Shown: positions 8,326 through 17,457, numbered from the stretch's first letter. The stretch is 64,000 nt of DNA from Shouchella patagoniensis (GCF_002019705.1 NZ_KV917377.1:3781928-3845927), one strand, 5' to 3'. Notes: generated by a model from the sequence alone, not told the origin. Numbers and translations are program-made.

Positions 8326-9168
8326 GTGCAAGTTCAGCTTAAACAAATAGAAAAGTCGTTTCAAAAAGACAAAAATGAAGAACTACATGTTCTAAATCAG
8401 ATTGATTTAACCATTAACCAAGGCGATTTTGTCTCGCTTCTCGGTCCTTCTGGTTGTGGGAAATCTACAATTTTAAATTTAATTGCCGGGCTTGACTTGC
8501 CTTCTAGTGGAGAAGTGATCGTCAATGGAGAAACGGTTAGAAAACCGGGAAATGATCGGGTCGTTGTTTTTCAAGAGGCAGGGTTGTTTCCTTGGATGAA
8601 TGTACTTGAAAATGTAACGTATGGTTTGAAATTAAAAGGTTTTTCAAATAAAGAAAGTTCAGATAAAGCGTTGGAAGGATTGCGAATGGTTCACCTTGGC
8701 AATTTCACGAAAGCTTATCCCCACGAACTTTCTGGTGGAATGAAGCAGAGAGTAGCGATTGCAAGAGCGCTCGTAATGGATCCTGACATTTTACTAATGG
8801 ATGAACCTTTTGCTGCTCTAGATGAACAAACACGAATGGTTCTTCATAAAGAGTTGCTTGAAATTTGGGCAAATACTGGAAAGACCATTTTATTTATTAC
8901 ACATAATATCCGCGAGGCTGTTATGCTTTCAAATCGCATTGTTTTAATGGGGACTAGACCTGGGCGGATCAAAAAAGAATTTCCTGTTCAAGTAGCTTTA
9001 CCACGTGATTCTTCTGATAGTAATTTGGTTGATTTAGAGCGAAGAATTCTTGCTGAACTTGAAGAAGAAATGGAAAAAGTATTAAAGGAGGAGTTTGGTG
9101 ATGGTTACAGCTATAAGACGGATCGTGTTCATCGCGATGATCGTGGCCACTTGGGAGATCATATCTAA
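8326..9168 (+). CDS. NitT/TauT-family ABC transporter, ATP-binding protein
   Basis: About 280 residues. Walker A GPSGCGKST, signature LSGGMKQRVAIARAL, Walker B LLMDEPFAALDEQTR, and the family-typical FITHNIREAVMLSNRIVLM. It powers uptake of an oxyanion- or sulfonate-like small molecule (nitrate, taurine, alkanesulfonate or a pyrimidine precursor). The start is taken as GTG 8326 after AGGTGGGG; GTG 8314 lies four codons earlier inside that ribosome site. The C-terminal tail runs 68 bases into the permease gene, and the permease ribosome site (AAAGGAGGAG) lies within it. Confidence 0.92.
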   Translation: MQVQLKQIEKSFQKDKNEELHVLNQIDLTINQGDFVSLLGPSGCGKSTILNLIAGLDLPSSGEVIVNGETVRKPGNDRVVVFQEAGLFPWMNVLENVTYGLKLKGFSNKESSDKALEGLRMVHLGNFTKAYPHELSGGMKQRVAIARALVMDPDILLMDEPFAALDEQTRMVLHKELLEIWANTGKTILFITHNIREAVMLSNRIVLMGTRPGRIKKEFPVQVALPRDSSDSNLVDLERRILAELEEEMEKVLKEEFGDGYSYKTDRVHRDDRGHLGDHI

Positions 9169-9889
9169 AGTTGGACCATTTCCGACCTTCTTATTTCCCC
9201 CGCTACTTATTCCAAATGACCCTGGGGGTATAACTGTACTAAGTACATTAGTAAATGGATTACTATCTGGTCAGATTTTACAAGCTACTGGAATAACATT
9301 AGGGCGTTTGCTTATAGGTTTCGCAATAGCGATTACACTAGGTCTTATTCTTGGTTATTTAATTGCCCGTTACAAACTTATTGATGATACTCTTGGTTTT
9401 TTAGTTACTGCATTACAATCCATTCCGAGTATCGTTTGGTTTCCATTAGCAATTGTTTGGTTTGGACTTGGAAATGCAGCCATATTGTTTATTGTCACAA
9501 TTGGGGCTACTTGGACCATGACTGTTAGCGCAAGCACCGGATTTAAAAATGTGCCAAGTCTCTATATGAATGTCGCGAAAACGCTTGGTTCGAGTGGTGG
9601 TCATTTGGCACGTACGGTCATCTTGCCAGCTTCGGTGCCCCATTTAATCTCGGGATTAAGAATGGCTTGGGCATTTGCTTGGCGTGCCATTATGGCAGGT
9701 GAGCTTCTAGGTGCTTCAGGAGGTCTTGGTTATTTGTTAAGTATGGGTCGTTCGCTACAGCAAATGGATTTAGTGTTATCAATTATGATTATCATAGGTG
9801 TTGTCGGCACAATTGTTGATAACCTTGTGTTTTTACGGATGGAGCGTACTGTCCAAAAAAGGTGGGGGTTAAAACCCGGTTTAAATTAA
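9101..9889 (+). CDS. NitT/TauT-family ABC transporter, permease
   Basis: 262 residues, about six membrane segments, with the EAA-type loop NVAKTLGSSGGHLARTVILPASVPHLISGLRMAWAFAW usual for SsuC/TauC permeases, ending in FLRMERTVQKRWGL. ATG 9101 is chosen, 8 bases after AAAGGAGGAG. It overlaps the ATPase gene by 68 bases, implying coupled translation. Next gene is the lipoprotein receptor, 18 bases downstream. Confidence 0.93.
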   Translation: MVTAIRRIVFIAMIVATWEIISKVGPFPTFLFPPLLIPNDPGGITVLSTLVNGLLSGQILQATGITLGRLLIGFAIAITLGLILGYLIARYKLIDDTLGFLVTALQSIPSIVWFPLAIVWFGLGNAAILFIVTIGATWTMTVSASTGFKNVPSLYMNVAKTLGSSGGHLARTVILPASVPHLISGLRMAWAFAWRAIMAGELLGASGGLGYLLSMGRSLQQMDLVLSIMIIIGVVGTIVDNLVFLRMERTVQKRWGLKPGLN

Positions 9890-9907
9890 AGAGATAAAGG
9901 GAGAGAA

Positions 9908-10879
9908 ATGGATATGAAAGCATCAGTAAAAGTTGGTATAGCTGCAATTAGCACAGGTGCAGTACTTGCGGCCTGTGGGGGGGGAGCAACGGAAGGAGAA
10001 GTGCGAATTGCATACTTTCCGAATTTAACGCATATCGCAACAATTGTTGCGCTTGAAAATGATTATTTTACTGAGGAATTTGGTGATGAAGCCACTTTTA
10101 CAACGATGACTGTGCCAGATGGTGGTGCTTTTATGGAGGCGATGTCGTCAAATGAAATTGATATCGGTACAGTTGGTCCTGGACCAGCGATGAATATTTA
10201 CACGCAAGAACCGGCACATTCAATTGTAGCAGGGGCTGTGAATGGTGGCGCAGTTCTTATGGCACGAGATGGGGCAGGAATTGACTCTGTAGAGGACTTA
10301 GCAGGTGAAAGTGTAGCTATCCCAACCATTGGTTCAACCCAAGACTTAATGTTACGAAAAGCACTTGCTGATGCTGGTGTGGAGGCAGATGATGTAAATC
10401 TTGTGCCTCAGGCTCCCGCTGATACGTCAACCTTATTCATGCAAGAAGATGTGGCTGCTGCTGCAACTCAAGAACCGTGGGGAAGTTTCTTAGCGGATAA
10501 TTTAGATGCAGCGTTCTTATTAGATGCCGATGAGTTTGCTTGGGGAGAAGAGTCTACAAATACTGTTGTTACCGCTTCTCATAATTTTATTGAAGTAAAT
10601 GAAGACTTAACGCGTGCCTACTTACGTGCTCATACTCGAGCTGTTGAGTTTGTTCAAGACAATCCAGATAAAGCGGCAGAACTTTTTGTGTCTCATATTG
10701 AAGCTGAAACGTCGAATGAACTTGATTTAGATGAGATCAAACAATCAATGGAACGGTTATTTCCAACGGTAGATGTAAATGAACAAGTATTAAGGGAAAT
10801 GGCCGAAATAAGTCATGAAGCTGGTCAAATGAGATCAACTGATATAGACGGATTAGTTGATTTGCAATACGTGGATTAA
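9908..10879 (+). CDS. NitT/TauT-family substrate-binding lipoprotein
   Basis: 323 residues. Signal peptide ends in a lipobox (VLAAC, Cys near residue 23), so the protein is tethered outside the membrane. SsuA/NMT1-like features are RIAYFPNLTHIATIVALENDYF and DIGTVGPGPAMNIY. As receptor of the preceding ATPase/permease pair it sets the substrate, which could be an aliphatic sulfonate, taurine, nitrate or a related anion; no sulfonate monooxygenase or thiamine gene is next to it to decide. A terminator follows. Confidence 0.92.
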   Translation: MDMKASVKVGIAAISTGAVLAACGGGATEGEVRIAYFPNLTHIATIVALENDYFTEEFGDEATFTTMTVPDGGAFMEAMSSNEIDIGTVGPGPAMNIYTQEPAHSIVAGAVNGGAVLMARDGAGIDSVEDLAGESVAIPTIGSTQDLMLRKALADAGVEADDVNLVPQAPADTSTLFMQEDVAAAATQEPWGSFLADNLDAAFLLDADEFAWGEESTNTVVTASHNFIEVNEDLTRAYLRAHTRAVEFVQDNPDKAAELFVSHIEAETSNELDLDEIKQSMERLFPTVDVNEQVLREMAEISHEAGQMRSTDIDGLVDLQYVD

Positions 10880-10923
10880 GTAGATTTAAGCAAGTCGACT
10901 TTGTTTCCTGTAGAACATAGATA

Positions 10924-10956
10924 AAATACCTCAGAGTTTATCTCTGGGGTATTTTT
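10924..10956 (+). terminator. terminator of the NitT/TauT ABC operon
   Basis: Stem AAATACCTCAGAG / CTCTGGGGTATTT with a short loop and a T run. Confidence 0.92.
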
Positions 10957-11116
10957 AATAAAGCCATTAGTAACATACAAGTGCATTTTAAATCCCTCCC
11001 CCTCTTTTCATTGTTTGTGAAGCGATTCGAGATCTAGTGCTAGTTTGTAGTATGAAACGATTTGGTTTATCTTTCGTATAGGTAATAATGAAATGAACGA
11101 AGGGGGCACTGTTTTA

Positions 11117-11641
11117 ATGAATGATATTGAGTTTAATCCTCCGAAAGTAAAGGCATCGATACTTGAGAGAAATCTCTACTTTGGATGTTTTATCTTGCTC
11201 GTTATTCAGTGGGGCTTCTTTATTTATCTAGTACCTTCATTGCCGCAAGAAGTACCGATTCATTCATCTTCTCTTAGTGGAGGAAATTATTCGTATGGGC
11301 CAAAATGGACAATCATCATTTTACCAATTTTAGCTACGGTGATGGCGGGAGCGATGTTTGGAGTGCGATTTGCAGTAAGAATGATGAATTTTCCCGTCCA
11401 AGTAACAGAGGCAAATGCTGCTGTGCTTATCCAATTGTGTCGAGATTTTATTGCTCAAATGAATCTCACTATAGTTTCTTTGTTTTTTGCTATCTTTATA
11501 GATTTTAGCCTTGTCGCAACGGATCGGGTAATCGAGGGATTTTGGGTAGTTCCAGGAGGCATCCTAGTCTGGCTCTTTGGAGTAATGATTTATTACATTA
11601 TCGTAATGCGAAAAAGAGGAAAAGAACAGATGGAGAAATGA
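11117..11641 (+). CDS. DUF1648-type membrane protein
   Basis: 174 residues with four membrane segments. The stretch VPSLPQEVPIHSSSLSGGNYSYGPKW resembles the DUF1648 pattern (P..vP.H....G....), known from SdpI-like immunity proteins and other bacterial membrane proteins. ATG 11117 is chosen because GAAGGGGGCACT precedes it; an ATG at 11093 has no ribosome site. Single gene with its own terminator. Role unknown. Confidence 0.7.
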   Translation: MNDIEFNPPKVKASILERNLYFGCFILLVIQWGFFIYLVPSLPQEVPIHSSSLSGGNYSYGPKWTIIILPILATVMAGAMFGVRFAVRMMNFPVQVTEANAAVLIQLCRDFIAQMNLTIVSLFFAIFIDFSLVATDRVIEGFWVVPGGILVWLFGVMIYYIIVMRKRGKEQMEK

Positions 11642-11646
11642 GAAAT

Positions 11647-11675
11647 CTGCATAAAAGATGCAGTTTTTTTTTTTT
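11647..11675 (+). terminator. terminator with 12-base T run
   Basis: Stem CTGCAT / ATGCAG followed by twelve T residues. Confidence 0.92.
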
Positions 11676-11725
11676 GCCGCATAGATTGGTCTATATGGGC
11701 ATCGGGGAGCAGAAAGGTGGTGCGT

Positions 11726-12601
11726 ATGAAAGGGATAATTTTAGCAGGAGGTAGTGGTACGAGGTTATATCCAATTACCCGGGCAATATCGAAACAGCTT
11801 TTGCCAATTTATGATAAGCCAATGATCTATTATACGCTTTCATTGTTAATGTTGACGGGAATGAAAGAGTTTTTAATTATATCCACACCGGAAGATACAG
11901 GTCGATATGAACAAGTGCTTGGGGATGGTAGGAACCTTGGTATCAGTTTAGAATATGCAATTCAGCCAGATCCAGGGGGATTAGCGCAAGCATTTATCAT
12001 TGGGGAGACGTTTATCGGCAAGAGCGATGTAGCCCTCATTTTAGGCGACAATCTCTTTTATGGACACGGGTTACCTGAATTACTTGTAAAAGCAATTGAA
12101 AAAAATACAGGGGCAACCGTATTTGGCTATTACGTAAAGGATCCGGAACGATTTGGTGTTGTTGATTATGATGAAAGTGGAAACGTTCGATCGATTGAAG
12201 AAAAACCAGCACAACCAAAGTCAAACTATGCGGTTACTGGACTTTATTTTTATGATAACAGGGTCGTTGAAATAGCAAAACAGCTGCAACCGTCTGACCG
12301 TGGCGAACTTGAAATTACGGATGTCAATAAAGCCTATTTGGAATTAGGTTGTCTACATGTTGAACGCCTTGGCAGAGGGATTGCTTGGCTCGATACAGGT
12401 ACTCATGAGTCTTTACTTGAAGCATCACAATTTATACAGACAATTGAGAAGCGACAAAGCTTAAAAATTGCATGTATAGAAGAAATCGCTTATCGGATGG
12501 GCTATATCTCCAAAGAGAAACTAGCAGAACTTGCTCAGCCTCTCAAAAAAAATGAATATGGTGCATATTTGCTTAGTGTTGCTAAGCGAGGGGGAAAATA
12601 A
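11726..12601 (+). CDS. rmlA: glucose-1-phosphate thymidylyltransferase
   Basis: First step of dTDP-L-rhamnose synthesis: glucose-1-phosphate + dTTP gives dTDP-glucose. 291 residues, with the nucleotidyltransferase motif [17 protein letters not shown] at the very start, the metal-binding LGDN and EEKP. ATG 11726 is chosen over GTG 11717; AAAGGTGG lies 5 bases before it. First gene of rmlA-C-B-D, with the next gene starting one base after the stop. Confidence 0.97.
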   Translation: MKGIILAGGSGTRLYPITRAISKQLLPIYDKPMIYYTLSLLMLTGMKEFLIISTPEDTGRYEQVLGDGRNLGISLEYAIQPDPGGLAQAFIIGETFIGKSDVALILGDNLFYGHGLPELLVKAIEKNTGATVFGYYVKDPERFGVVDYDESGNVRSIEEKPAQPKSNYAVTGLYFYDNRVVEIAKQLQPSDRGELEITDVNKAYLELGCLHVERLGRGIAWLDTGTHESLLEASQFIQTIEKRQSLKIACIEEIAYRMGYISKEKLAELAQPLKKNEYGAYLLSVAKRGGK

Positions 12602-12602
12602 C

Positions 12603-13148
12603 GTGGAAATTCTACAAACAAACCTTAAAGATGTTGTCATGATTGAACCGAATGTGTATGCCGATGATCGAGGATATTTTTTAGAAACGTATAACAAAGG
12701 GACATTAGAAAAACTAGGGCTGAACGGGGATTTTGTGCAAGATAATCAGTCTTTATCCAAACCAGCCGGTACACTCCGAGGTCTACATTATCAGCTTATA
12801 CCGGATGCTCAAACAAAAATTGTTCGTTGTGTCCAAGGTGCAATCTATGATGTTGCTGTTGATATTCGAAAAGAGTCACCAACCTACAAACAATGGGTTG
12901 GCGTTGTTTTGAGTGCTTATAACCAACGACAACTCGTTGTGCCAAAAGGGTTTGCTCATGGGTTTTGTACGCTTGTGCCAGATACGCTTGTCGCATATAA
13001 AGTTGACCATTCCTATTCTCCACAAAACGATCGTGGTATTCGCTGGAACGATCCGACATTTGCGATTGATTGGCCGTGTAGCAACCCGGTTCTTTCAAAA
13101 AAAGATCGATCACACCCGTTATTTCATGAAGCAGATATGAATTTTTAA
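12603..13148 (+). CDS. rmlC: dTDP-4-dehydrorhamnose 3,5-epimerase
   Basis: Third step of dTDP-L-rhamnose synthesis (double epimerisation of the 4-keto sugar). 181 residues, cupin fold. Contains the family signature DDRGYFLETYN, the catalytic His62 in LRGLHYQ, and VPKGFAHGF. The GTG at 12603 is preceded by GAGGGGGAA, which lies inside the end of rmlA; longer in-frame readings back to 12531 only overlap rmlA. Confidence 0.97.
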   Translation: MEILQTNLKDVVMIEPNVYADDRGYFLETYNKGTLEKLGLNGDFVQDNQSLSKPAGTLRGLHYQLIPDAQTKIVRCVQGAIYDVAVDIRKESPTYKQWVGVVLSAYNQRQLVVPKGFAHGFCTLVPDTLVAYKVDHSYSPQNDRGIRWNDPTFAIDWPCSNPVLSKKDRSHPLFHEADMNF

Positions 13149-13167
13149 TTGGGGGAGAGAAGATAAG

Positions 13168-14151
13168 ATGAACGTGTTTATTACTGGAGGCGCCGGTTTT
13201 ATCGGTAGTGCCTTTGTCCGGTATCTAGCAAATCGCCACCCTGAAGATCATCTAATTGTTTATGACAAGCTTACTTATGCGGGTAATCTTGATAATTTAA
13301 AACAAGTGCAAGGTTGTACATTTATCCGTGGCGACGTTTGTGACCGGAAAATGGTTGAGGAAACAATGCAAAACCACGAGGTTAACGCAGTTGTTCACTT
13401 TGCCGCTGAATCACATGTTGATCGAAGCATTGAGCATTCAGGCATCTTTGTACAAACCAATGTAGTAGGAACCCAAACATTGCTTGAGGCAGCAAAAGCG
13501 GTTGGTGTAAAAAAGTACATTCAGATCTCAACCGATGAAGTGTACGGGTCGCTTGGTCCAACAGGTTATTTTACAGAGGAAACGCCTCTTGCTCCAAATA
13601 GCCCATATTCTGCGAGCAAAGCAGCTGCAGACTTGCTTGTGCGTGCTTATTATGAGACTTACGGAATGGATGTCATGATTACGAGGTGTTCAAATAATTA
13701 TGGACCTTATCACTTCCCAGAGAAACTTATTCCACTCATGATTACAAACGCCTTGCAAAATAAGCCATTGCCAGTTTACGGCGATGGACAGCATATAAGA
13801 GATTGGCTTCATGTCGATGATCATTGCAAGGCCATTAATCTAGTGCTAAGAAAAGGAAAACCAGGCGAAGTTTATAACATTGGTGGACACAATGAACATA
13901 CAAATATGGATATTGTGCAGCGAATCGTTCAGACATTAGGTGTATCTGAAGAGTTGATTCATTTCGTTGAGGACCGCCTTGGTCATGATCGTCGTTACGC
14001 AATCGATTCAACAAAGATAGAGAATGAATTAGGCTGGAAACCAGATTATACGTTTGAGCAAGGTATTGTGGAGACGATTGATTGGTACATTCAAGAGAAG
14101 GATTGGTGGCGGCGAGTACTAACAGGTGACTATCGTCAGGTGGACCAATGA
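13168..14151 (+). CDS. rmlB: dTDP-glucose 4,6-dehydratase
   Basis: Second step: turns dTDP-glucose into dTDP-4-keto-6-deoxyglucose with bound NAD. 327 residues, extended short-chain dehydrogenase. GGAGFIG (residues 7-13) binds NAD; the catalytic Thr122-Asp123-Glu124 of TDEVYG and Tyr147/Lys151 of YSASK are present. GGGGGAGAG precedes the ATG. Its stop overlaps the rmlD start by 4 bases (ATGA). Confidence 0.98.
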   Translation: MNVFITGGAGFIGSAFVRYLANRHPEDHLIVYDKLTYAGNLDNLKQVQGCTFIRGDVCDRKMVEETMQNHEVNAVVHFAAESHVDRSIEHSGIFVQTNVVGTQTLLEAAKAVGVKKYIQISTDEVYGSLGPTGYFTEETPLAPNSPYSASKAAADLLVRAYYETYGMDVMITRCSNNYGPYHFPEKLIPLMITNALQNKPLPVYGDGQHIRDWLHVDDHCKAINLVLRKGKPGEVYNIGGHNEHTNMDIVQRIVQTLGVSEELIHFVEDRLGHDRRYAIDSTKIENELGWKPDYTFEQGIVETIDWYIQEKDWWRRVLTGDYRQVDQ

Positions 14152-15008
14152 AAGTACTTGTGACTGGGGCGAAAGGGCAGGTTGGCTCTGCTGTCACGAA
14201 ACAATGTTTAGAATCAGGATTTCATGTTGTAGCTCTTGGACGGCAAGAGTTGGATATCGTTGATGAGACGCAAGTGGCAAAGACGTTTGCTGCAGAGAAG
14301 CCAGATGTTATTATCCATTGTGCAGCTTATACAAATGTAGATCAAGCAGAATCTGAACCTGTGGAGGCTTTTAAAGTGAATGCTGTAGGCACACGAAATC
14401 TTGTGACTGCTGCACAACTTATAGGCGCCAAGTTTGTATATGTGAGCACTGATTATGTTTTTGATGGTACGACCAAAAAACCGTTAGATGAAAAGCTGCC
14501 AACTTCCCCCCTTGGGGTATATGGACAATCAAAACGTGCTGGTGAAACAGCAGTTGAAGAGCTTCATACACGCTTTTATATCGTTCGGACTTCTTGGGTG
14601 TATGGACATCAAGGATCAAATTTCGTGAAGACAATGGTTAAACTTAGTAAGTCGAATCAACAAATAAAAGTTGTAGCCGATCAAGTTGGGTCCCCTACTT
14701 ATGCAGAGGACCTTGCAGAAACAATTGTGGAACTCATAAAAACAGAACGTTACGGGACGTATCATGTTTCAAATAGTGGTGCATGCAGTTGGTATGAGTT
14801 TGCAAAGAAAATCTTTGAACTTGCTGAGCAAGAAGTAACTGTGAATAAATGTACAACAGCTGAATTTCCTAGACCTGCTCAAAGACCTGCGTATTCTGTG
14901 TTTGACCACCGGGCATTAAGAGAGAATGGATTCAAGCCAATGCGCTCTTGGCAAGAAGCACTTTTAGTCTACTGTAAAAGGGAAAAGAGAAGGCGTTCTC
15001 CTAGATAA
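14148..15008 (+). CDS. rmlD: dTDP-4-dehydrorhamnose reductase
   Basis: Last step: reduces the 4-keto sugar to dTDP-L-rhamnose. 286 residues, short-chain dehydrogenase with GAKGQVG (residues 7-13), Tyr125/Lys129 in YGQSK, and STDYVFDG. Translationally coupled to rmlB by ATGA. It completes a four-gene rhamnose donor operon with no glycosyltransferase or polymerase gene beside it, so the user of dTDP-rhamnose must lie elsewhere. Confidence 0.97.
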   Translation: MKVLVTGAKGQVGSAVTKQCLESGFHVVALGRQELDIVDETQVAKTFAAEKPDVIIHCAAYTNVDQAESEPVEAFKVNAVGTRNLVTAAQLIGAKFVYVSTDYVFDGTTKKPLDEKLPTSPLGVYGQSKRAGETAVEELHTRFYIVRTSWVYGHQGSNFVKTMVKLSKSNQQIKVVADQVGSPTYAEDLAETIVELIKTERYGTYHVSNSGACSWYEFAKKIFELAEQEVTVNKCTTAEFPRPAQRPAYSVFDHRALRENGFKPMRSWQEALLVYCKREKRRRSPR

Positions 15009-15030
15009 TGGAGGGCGTCTTATTTTTTGT
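14991..15030 (+). terminator. terminator of the rml operon
   Basis: Inverted repeat AAGGCGTTCTCC / GGAGGGCGTCTT (with G-T pairs) and a T-rich tail. Its left arm lies inside the end of rmlD. Confidence 0.8.
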
Positions 15031-15108
15031 AAAAGATACGTCTTTTTCCATAACGAAAGAGATTCATTAGTCGTATAATGGGTTGATAGAAGAGGGGAGA
15101 GTAAATGA

Positions 15109-15663
15109 ATGGTGCGGTTGTTTAAAATAGGAATGATGGTTTCTTTGCTTGGGCTTGCTGTGTTCTTAATCGCCTTTTCAAGTTCGACTCCATACGCAAA
15201 TCAAGACATGCGGGGTTTACTAAACAGGTTGCCTCTTTCATGGCTTGAGCGGACTTTTATAGCGGATATTTCATTTACATATGGCGGACGTCAAATCGGT
15301 ATTGCTCACTCTAATGTAGAGTCTTTTATTGAATTCTTTTTACGAAAAGGGGCTCACTTTTTTTCGTTTATGGTAATTGGTGTTCTTAGTTGTCGATTAA
15401 TTGCGTACTTCTGCCGTCTGCGCATTGCGATGATGAGTTCTTTCTTTATTGTATTTCTATACGCTATATTTGATGAGTACAGGCAATCGCTTGTCCCAGA
15501 TCGAACGCCTCTAGTAGAGGACGTTATCCTCGATACAATCGGAGGGATTGTAGGTATTTTCGTGATTAGTTTATGGGTGATTTATAAGAAGAAAAAACCA
15601 TCTTCAAAGACGAATCGGTTTGAACCAAGTACAAGAATGGAACGACGGCGATTAAAACAATAA
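15109..15663 (+). CDS. VanZ-family membrane protein
   Basis: 184 residues. VanZ-like core with about four membrane segments: FLRKGAHFFSFMVIGVL, then AIFDEYRQSLVPDRTPLVEDVILDTIGGIVG, the most conserved part of the family. VanZ of enterococci gives low-level teicoplanin resistance; most Bacillus members have no defined role. An AGGGGAG site precedes the ATG. Ends with a basic tail. Stands alone after the rml terminator and converges on the next gene. Confidence 0.92.
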   Translation: MVRLFKIGMMVSLLGLAVFLIAFSSSTPYANQDMRGLLNRLPLSWLERTFIADISFTYGGRQIGIAHSNVESFIEFFLRKGAHFFSFMVIGVLSCRLIAYFCRLRIAMMSSFFIVFLYAIFDEYRQSLVPDRTPLVEDVILDTIGGIVGIFVISLWVIYKKKKPSSKTNRFEPSTRMERRRLKQ

Positions 15664-15687
15664 TAACGTAAAAAACAAGCGAGCAAA

Positions 15688-16353
15688 TTACGCTTGCTTG
15701 TCAAATTGAATAGCTTGTTCGTATCGTGTATATAAGCGTTTCTCACCATGAAAACGGAAAATCGTATACTGGTGGAGCAAGAAACGATGTTCTGTTTCAA
15801 AGAGATTAATGGCTTCTTTTAAGCAATCAGCGCGATGGTGTTTAAAGTAGTTTTCAAATTTTTTAAGTGAATACGATTTTAAATAATAGAGTGGAATGAC
15901 GGTGTTCGCACTAAGTTCTTTTGTTGCTTTCTCTTTGAACTGCTTTGCTTCTTCTAATGCCATTTGTGCATGGGTGACTTTTGCTTCGTAGTGCTCGAGA
16001 CGTCTCCAAAGTAAGTTACTTCCATGCAGTACAACGAAATAGAGACTAATTGGGAGTAAAAGAAACAATAGGAAAATGAGAATCCCTTTATATAAGGCGA
16101 AATCAAACAAAAGCAATTGATAGAGAGAAAGGAGCTGCTTCCCTCCTATTAAATGAAAGAAGAATAGGTAAGGAATAATTGCTAGGGCAAAGAGTGTATT
16201 CATATAGCGCAATTGGTAAAAACATCTCAGAGGTCCGCTTTTTAACTCGTCTATACGTTTAGTAAGGTTTTCTCTTTCAGATTCAACTTTCGTTATGGTT
16301 TTTACTGTAGGGTGTAGTTTTCTAATGTGATCGAGCCACTCTTCTCGGTTCAT
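15688..16353 (-). CDS. hypothetical membrane protein with coiled-coil flanks
   Basis: 221 residues. An N-terminal charged stretch (KVESERENLTKRIDELKSG) and a central Glu/Lys-rich stretch (LEHYEAKVTHAQMALEEAKQFKEKATKEL) look like short coiled coils, flanking two or three membrane segments around residues 48-110. I do not recognise the family. Start ATG follows AAGGTGGGATTAG. It is transcribed alone and converges on vanZ. Confidence 0.75.
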   Translation of the reverse strand: MNREEWLDHIRKLHPTVKTITKVESERENLTKRIDELKSGPLRCFYQLRYMNTLFALAIIPYLFFFHLIGGKQLLSLYQLLLFDFALYKGILIFLLFLLLPISLYFVVLHGSNLLWRRLEHYEAKVTHAQMALEEAKQFKEKATKELSANTVIPLYYLKSYSLKKFENYFKHHRADCLKEAINLFETEHRFLLHQYTIFRFHGEKRLYTRYEQAIQFDKQA

Positions 16354-16501
16354 CTAATCCCACCTTCCTTTAAATTCTTGTCCATTAGTTTATTTGTATG
16401 AACAGGTTCTTGTTGCAATGCCTAATACTTTAGATAAGGTTCATGTGGGACCTCTTTCTTGCATATACATGGAATGCAGCAAAACAGGAGGGGGAATAAA
16501 C

Positions 16502-16756
16502 ATGGAAAAAACGGTTACAGTTGGGCTTGTAGATGGTTTGCACGCTAAAACGGCGGCCATTTTTGTACAGAAGGCGGGCCAGTACCAAGCGGATGTTCAT
16601 TTGAAAAAAGGATCTTCACTCATTAACGGCAAAAGTATTCTTGGTTTAATGAGCATTGTATTAAAAAAAGGTGACGAAGTAACATTAGTAGCTGATGGCC
16701 CTGATGAGGATGACGCATTAACAACATTAACTGCGTTTTTACAAGAGAAAGAGTAA
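16502..16756 (+). CDS. HPr/Crh-like phosphocarrier with altered active site
   Basis: 84 residues of the HPr fold. The His position of HPr is kept (His14 in DGLHAKTAAIFVQ) but the usual HARP context has become HAKT. The regulatory serine is kept (Ser45 in NGKSILGLMSI). The helix after it (AAIFVQKAGQYQADV) resembles Crh, which has Gln instead of His at this place. It may be phosphorylated on Ser45 by HPr kinase and serve CcpA; phosphotransfer through His14 is doubtful without the Arg-Pro. GGAGGGGGAATAAAC precedes the ATG. Not in a pts or yvcJKL context. Confidence 0.88.
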   Translation: MEKTVTVGLVDGLHAKTAAIFVQKAGQYQADVHLKKGSSLINGKSILGLMSIVLKKGDEVTLVADGPDEDDALTTLTAFLQEKE

Positions 16757-16780
16757 ATGTTCAAACCGTAGTAACCAACT

Positions 16781-16811
16781 GCCTTTGAGATAAAATCTCA
16801 AGGGCTTTTTT
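16781..16811 (+). terminator. terminator after the HPr-like gene
   Basis: Stem GCCTTTGAGAT / ATCTCAAGGGC, then six T. Confidence 0.93.
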
Positions 16812-16932
16812 GACGTTAATGGTTGTTTGAGTGGCCCATCCTCAAACTATAGTCAAAGTTCAATAGCCTTCTTTTTGATTGTTGCTTTTTGTTGATTATT
16901 CGCTAAACTAGCTATACACGGGAGGGGATTGT

Positions 16933-17457
16933 TTGGAACATTTAAAGACAGATCGATTAATTTTACGTACTTTAGAAATGAGCGATGGGTTAGTCATAGA
17001 GCAAAAAGTAGGTGATTATGAAGTCGCTAAGTCCCTATTAACAATACCTTATCCCTATCCAAAAGGTGGCGCAGAGCGCTTTATAGAACAGACAAAAGCT
17101 GCTGTTTTATTAGGGAGTCTCTTGTTGTATGGAATTGTTCATAAAGATAAAAATGAATTGATCGGCATGATTCATTTAAAAATGAACGGAGATCATTTGC
17201 GAGGCGAACTAGGTTATTGGATTGAAAAAGAAGAGTGGGGAAAAGGGTATGGTACTGAAGCGGCCGAAGCAGTAATGGAATATGGGTTTAATCATCGGGG
17301 CTTGCACAGGATTTTTGCGCAAGCGTTTACCGACAATCCCGCTTCTACAAGGGTCATGGAGAAGATCGGCATGACGTTTGAAGGAACACTTCGAAACCAT
17401 GTGAAAAAAGGGAAAGAATTTAAAGATTTAGCTGTCTATGGGAAAGTCTATCAATAA
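16933..17457 (+). CDS. GNAT acetyltransferase, RimJ/RimL type
   Basis: 174 residues. TDRLILRTLEMSD at the N terminus, LGYWIEKEEWGKGYGTEAAEAVMEYGF (acetyl-CoA loop) and NPASTRVMEKIGMTFEGTLRNH are classic for the RimJ/RimL ribosomal-protein and YdaF-like acetyltransferases. The substrate (protein N terminus, amine or other) cannot be fixed. TTG start at 16933 after GGGAGGGG. Monocistronic. Confidence 0.92.
   Translation: MEHLKTDRLILRTLEMSDGLVIEQKVGDYEVAKSLLTIPYPYPKGGAERFIEQTKAAVLLGSLLLYGIVHKDKNELIGMIHLKMNGDHLRGELGYWIEKEEWGKGYGTEAAEAVMEYGFNHRGLHRIFAQAFTDNPASTRVMEKIGMTFEGTLRNHVKKGKEFKDLAVYGKVYQ

Noticed and set aside
11664..11675. Run of twelve T
   Set aside because: It is the tail of a normal intrinsic terminator, not a phase-variable tract within a gene.
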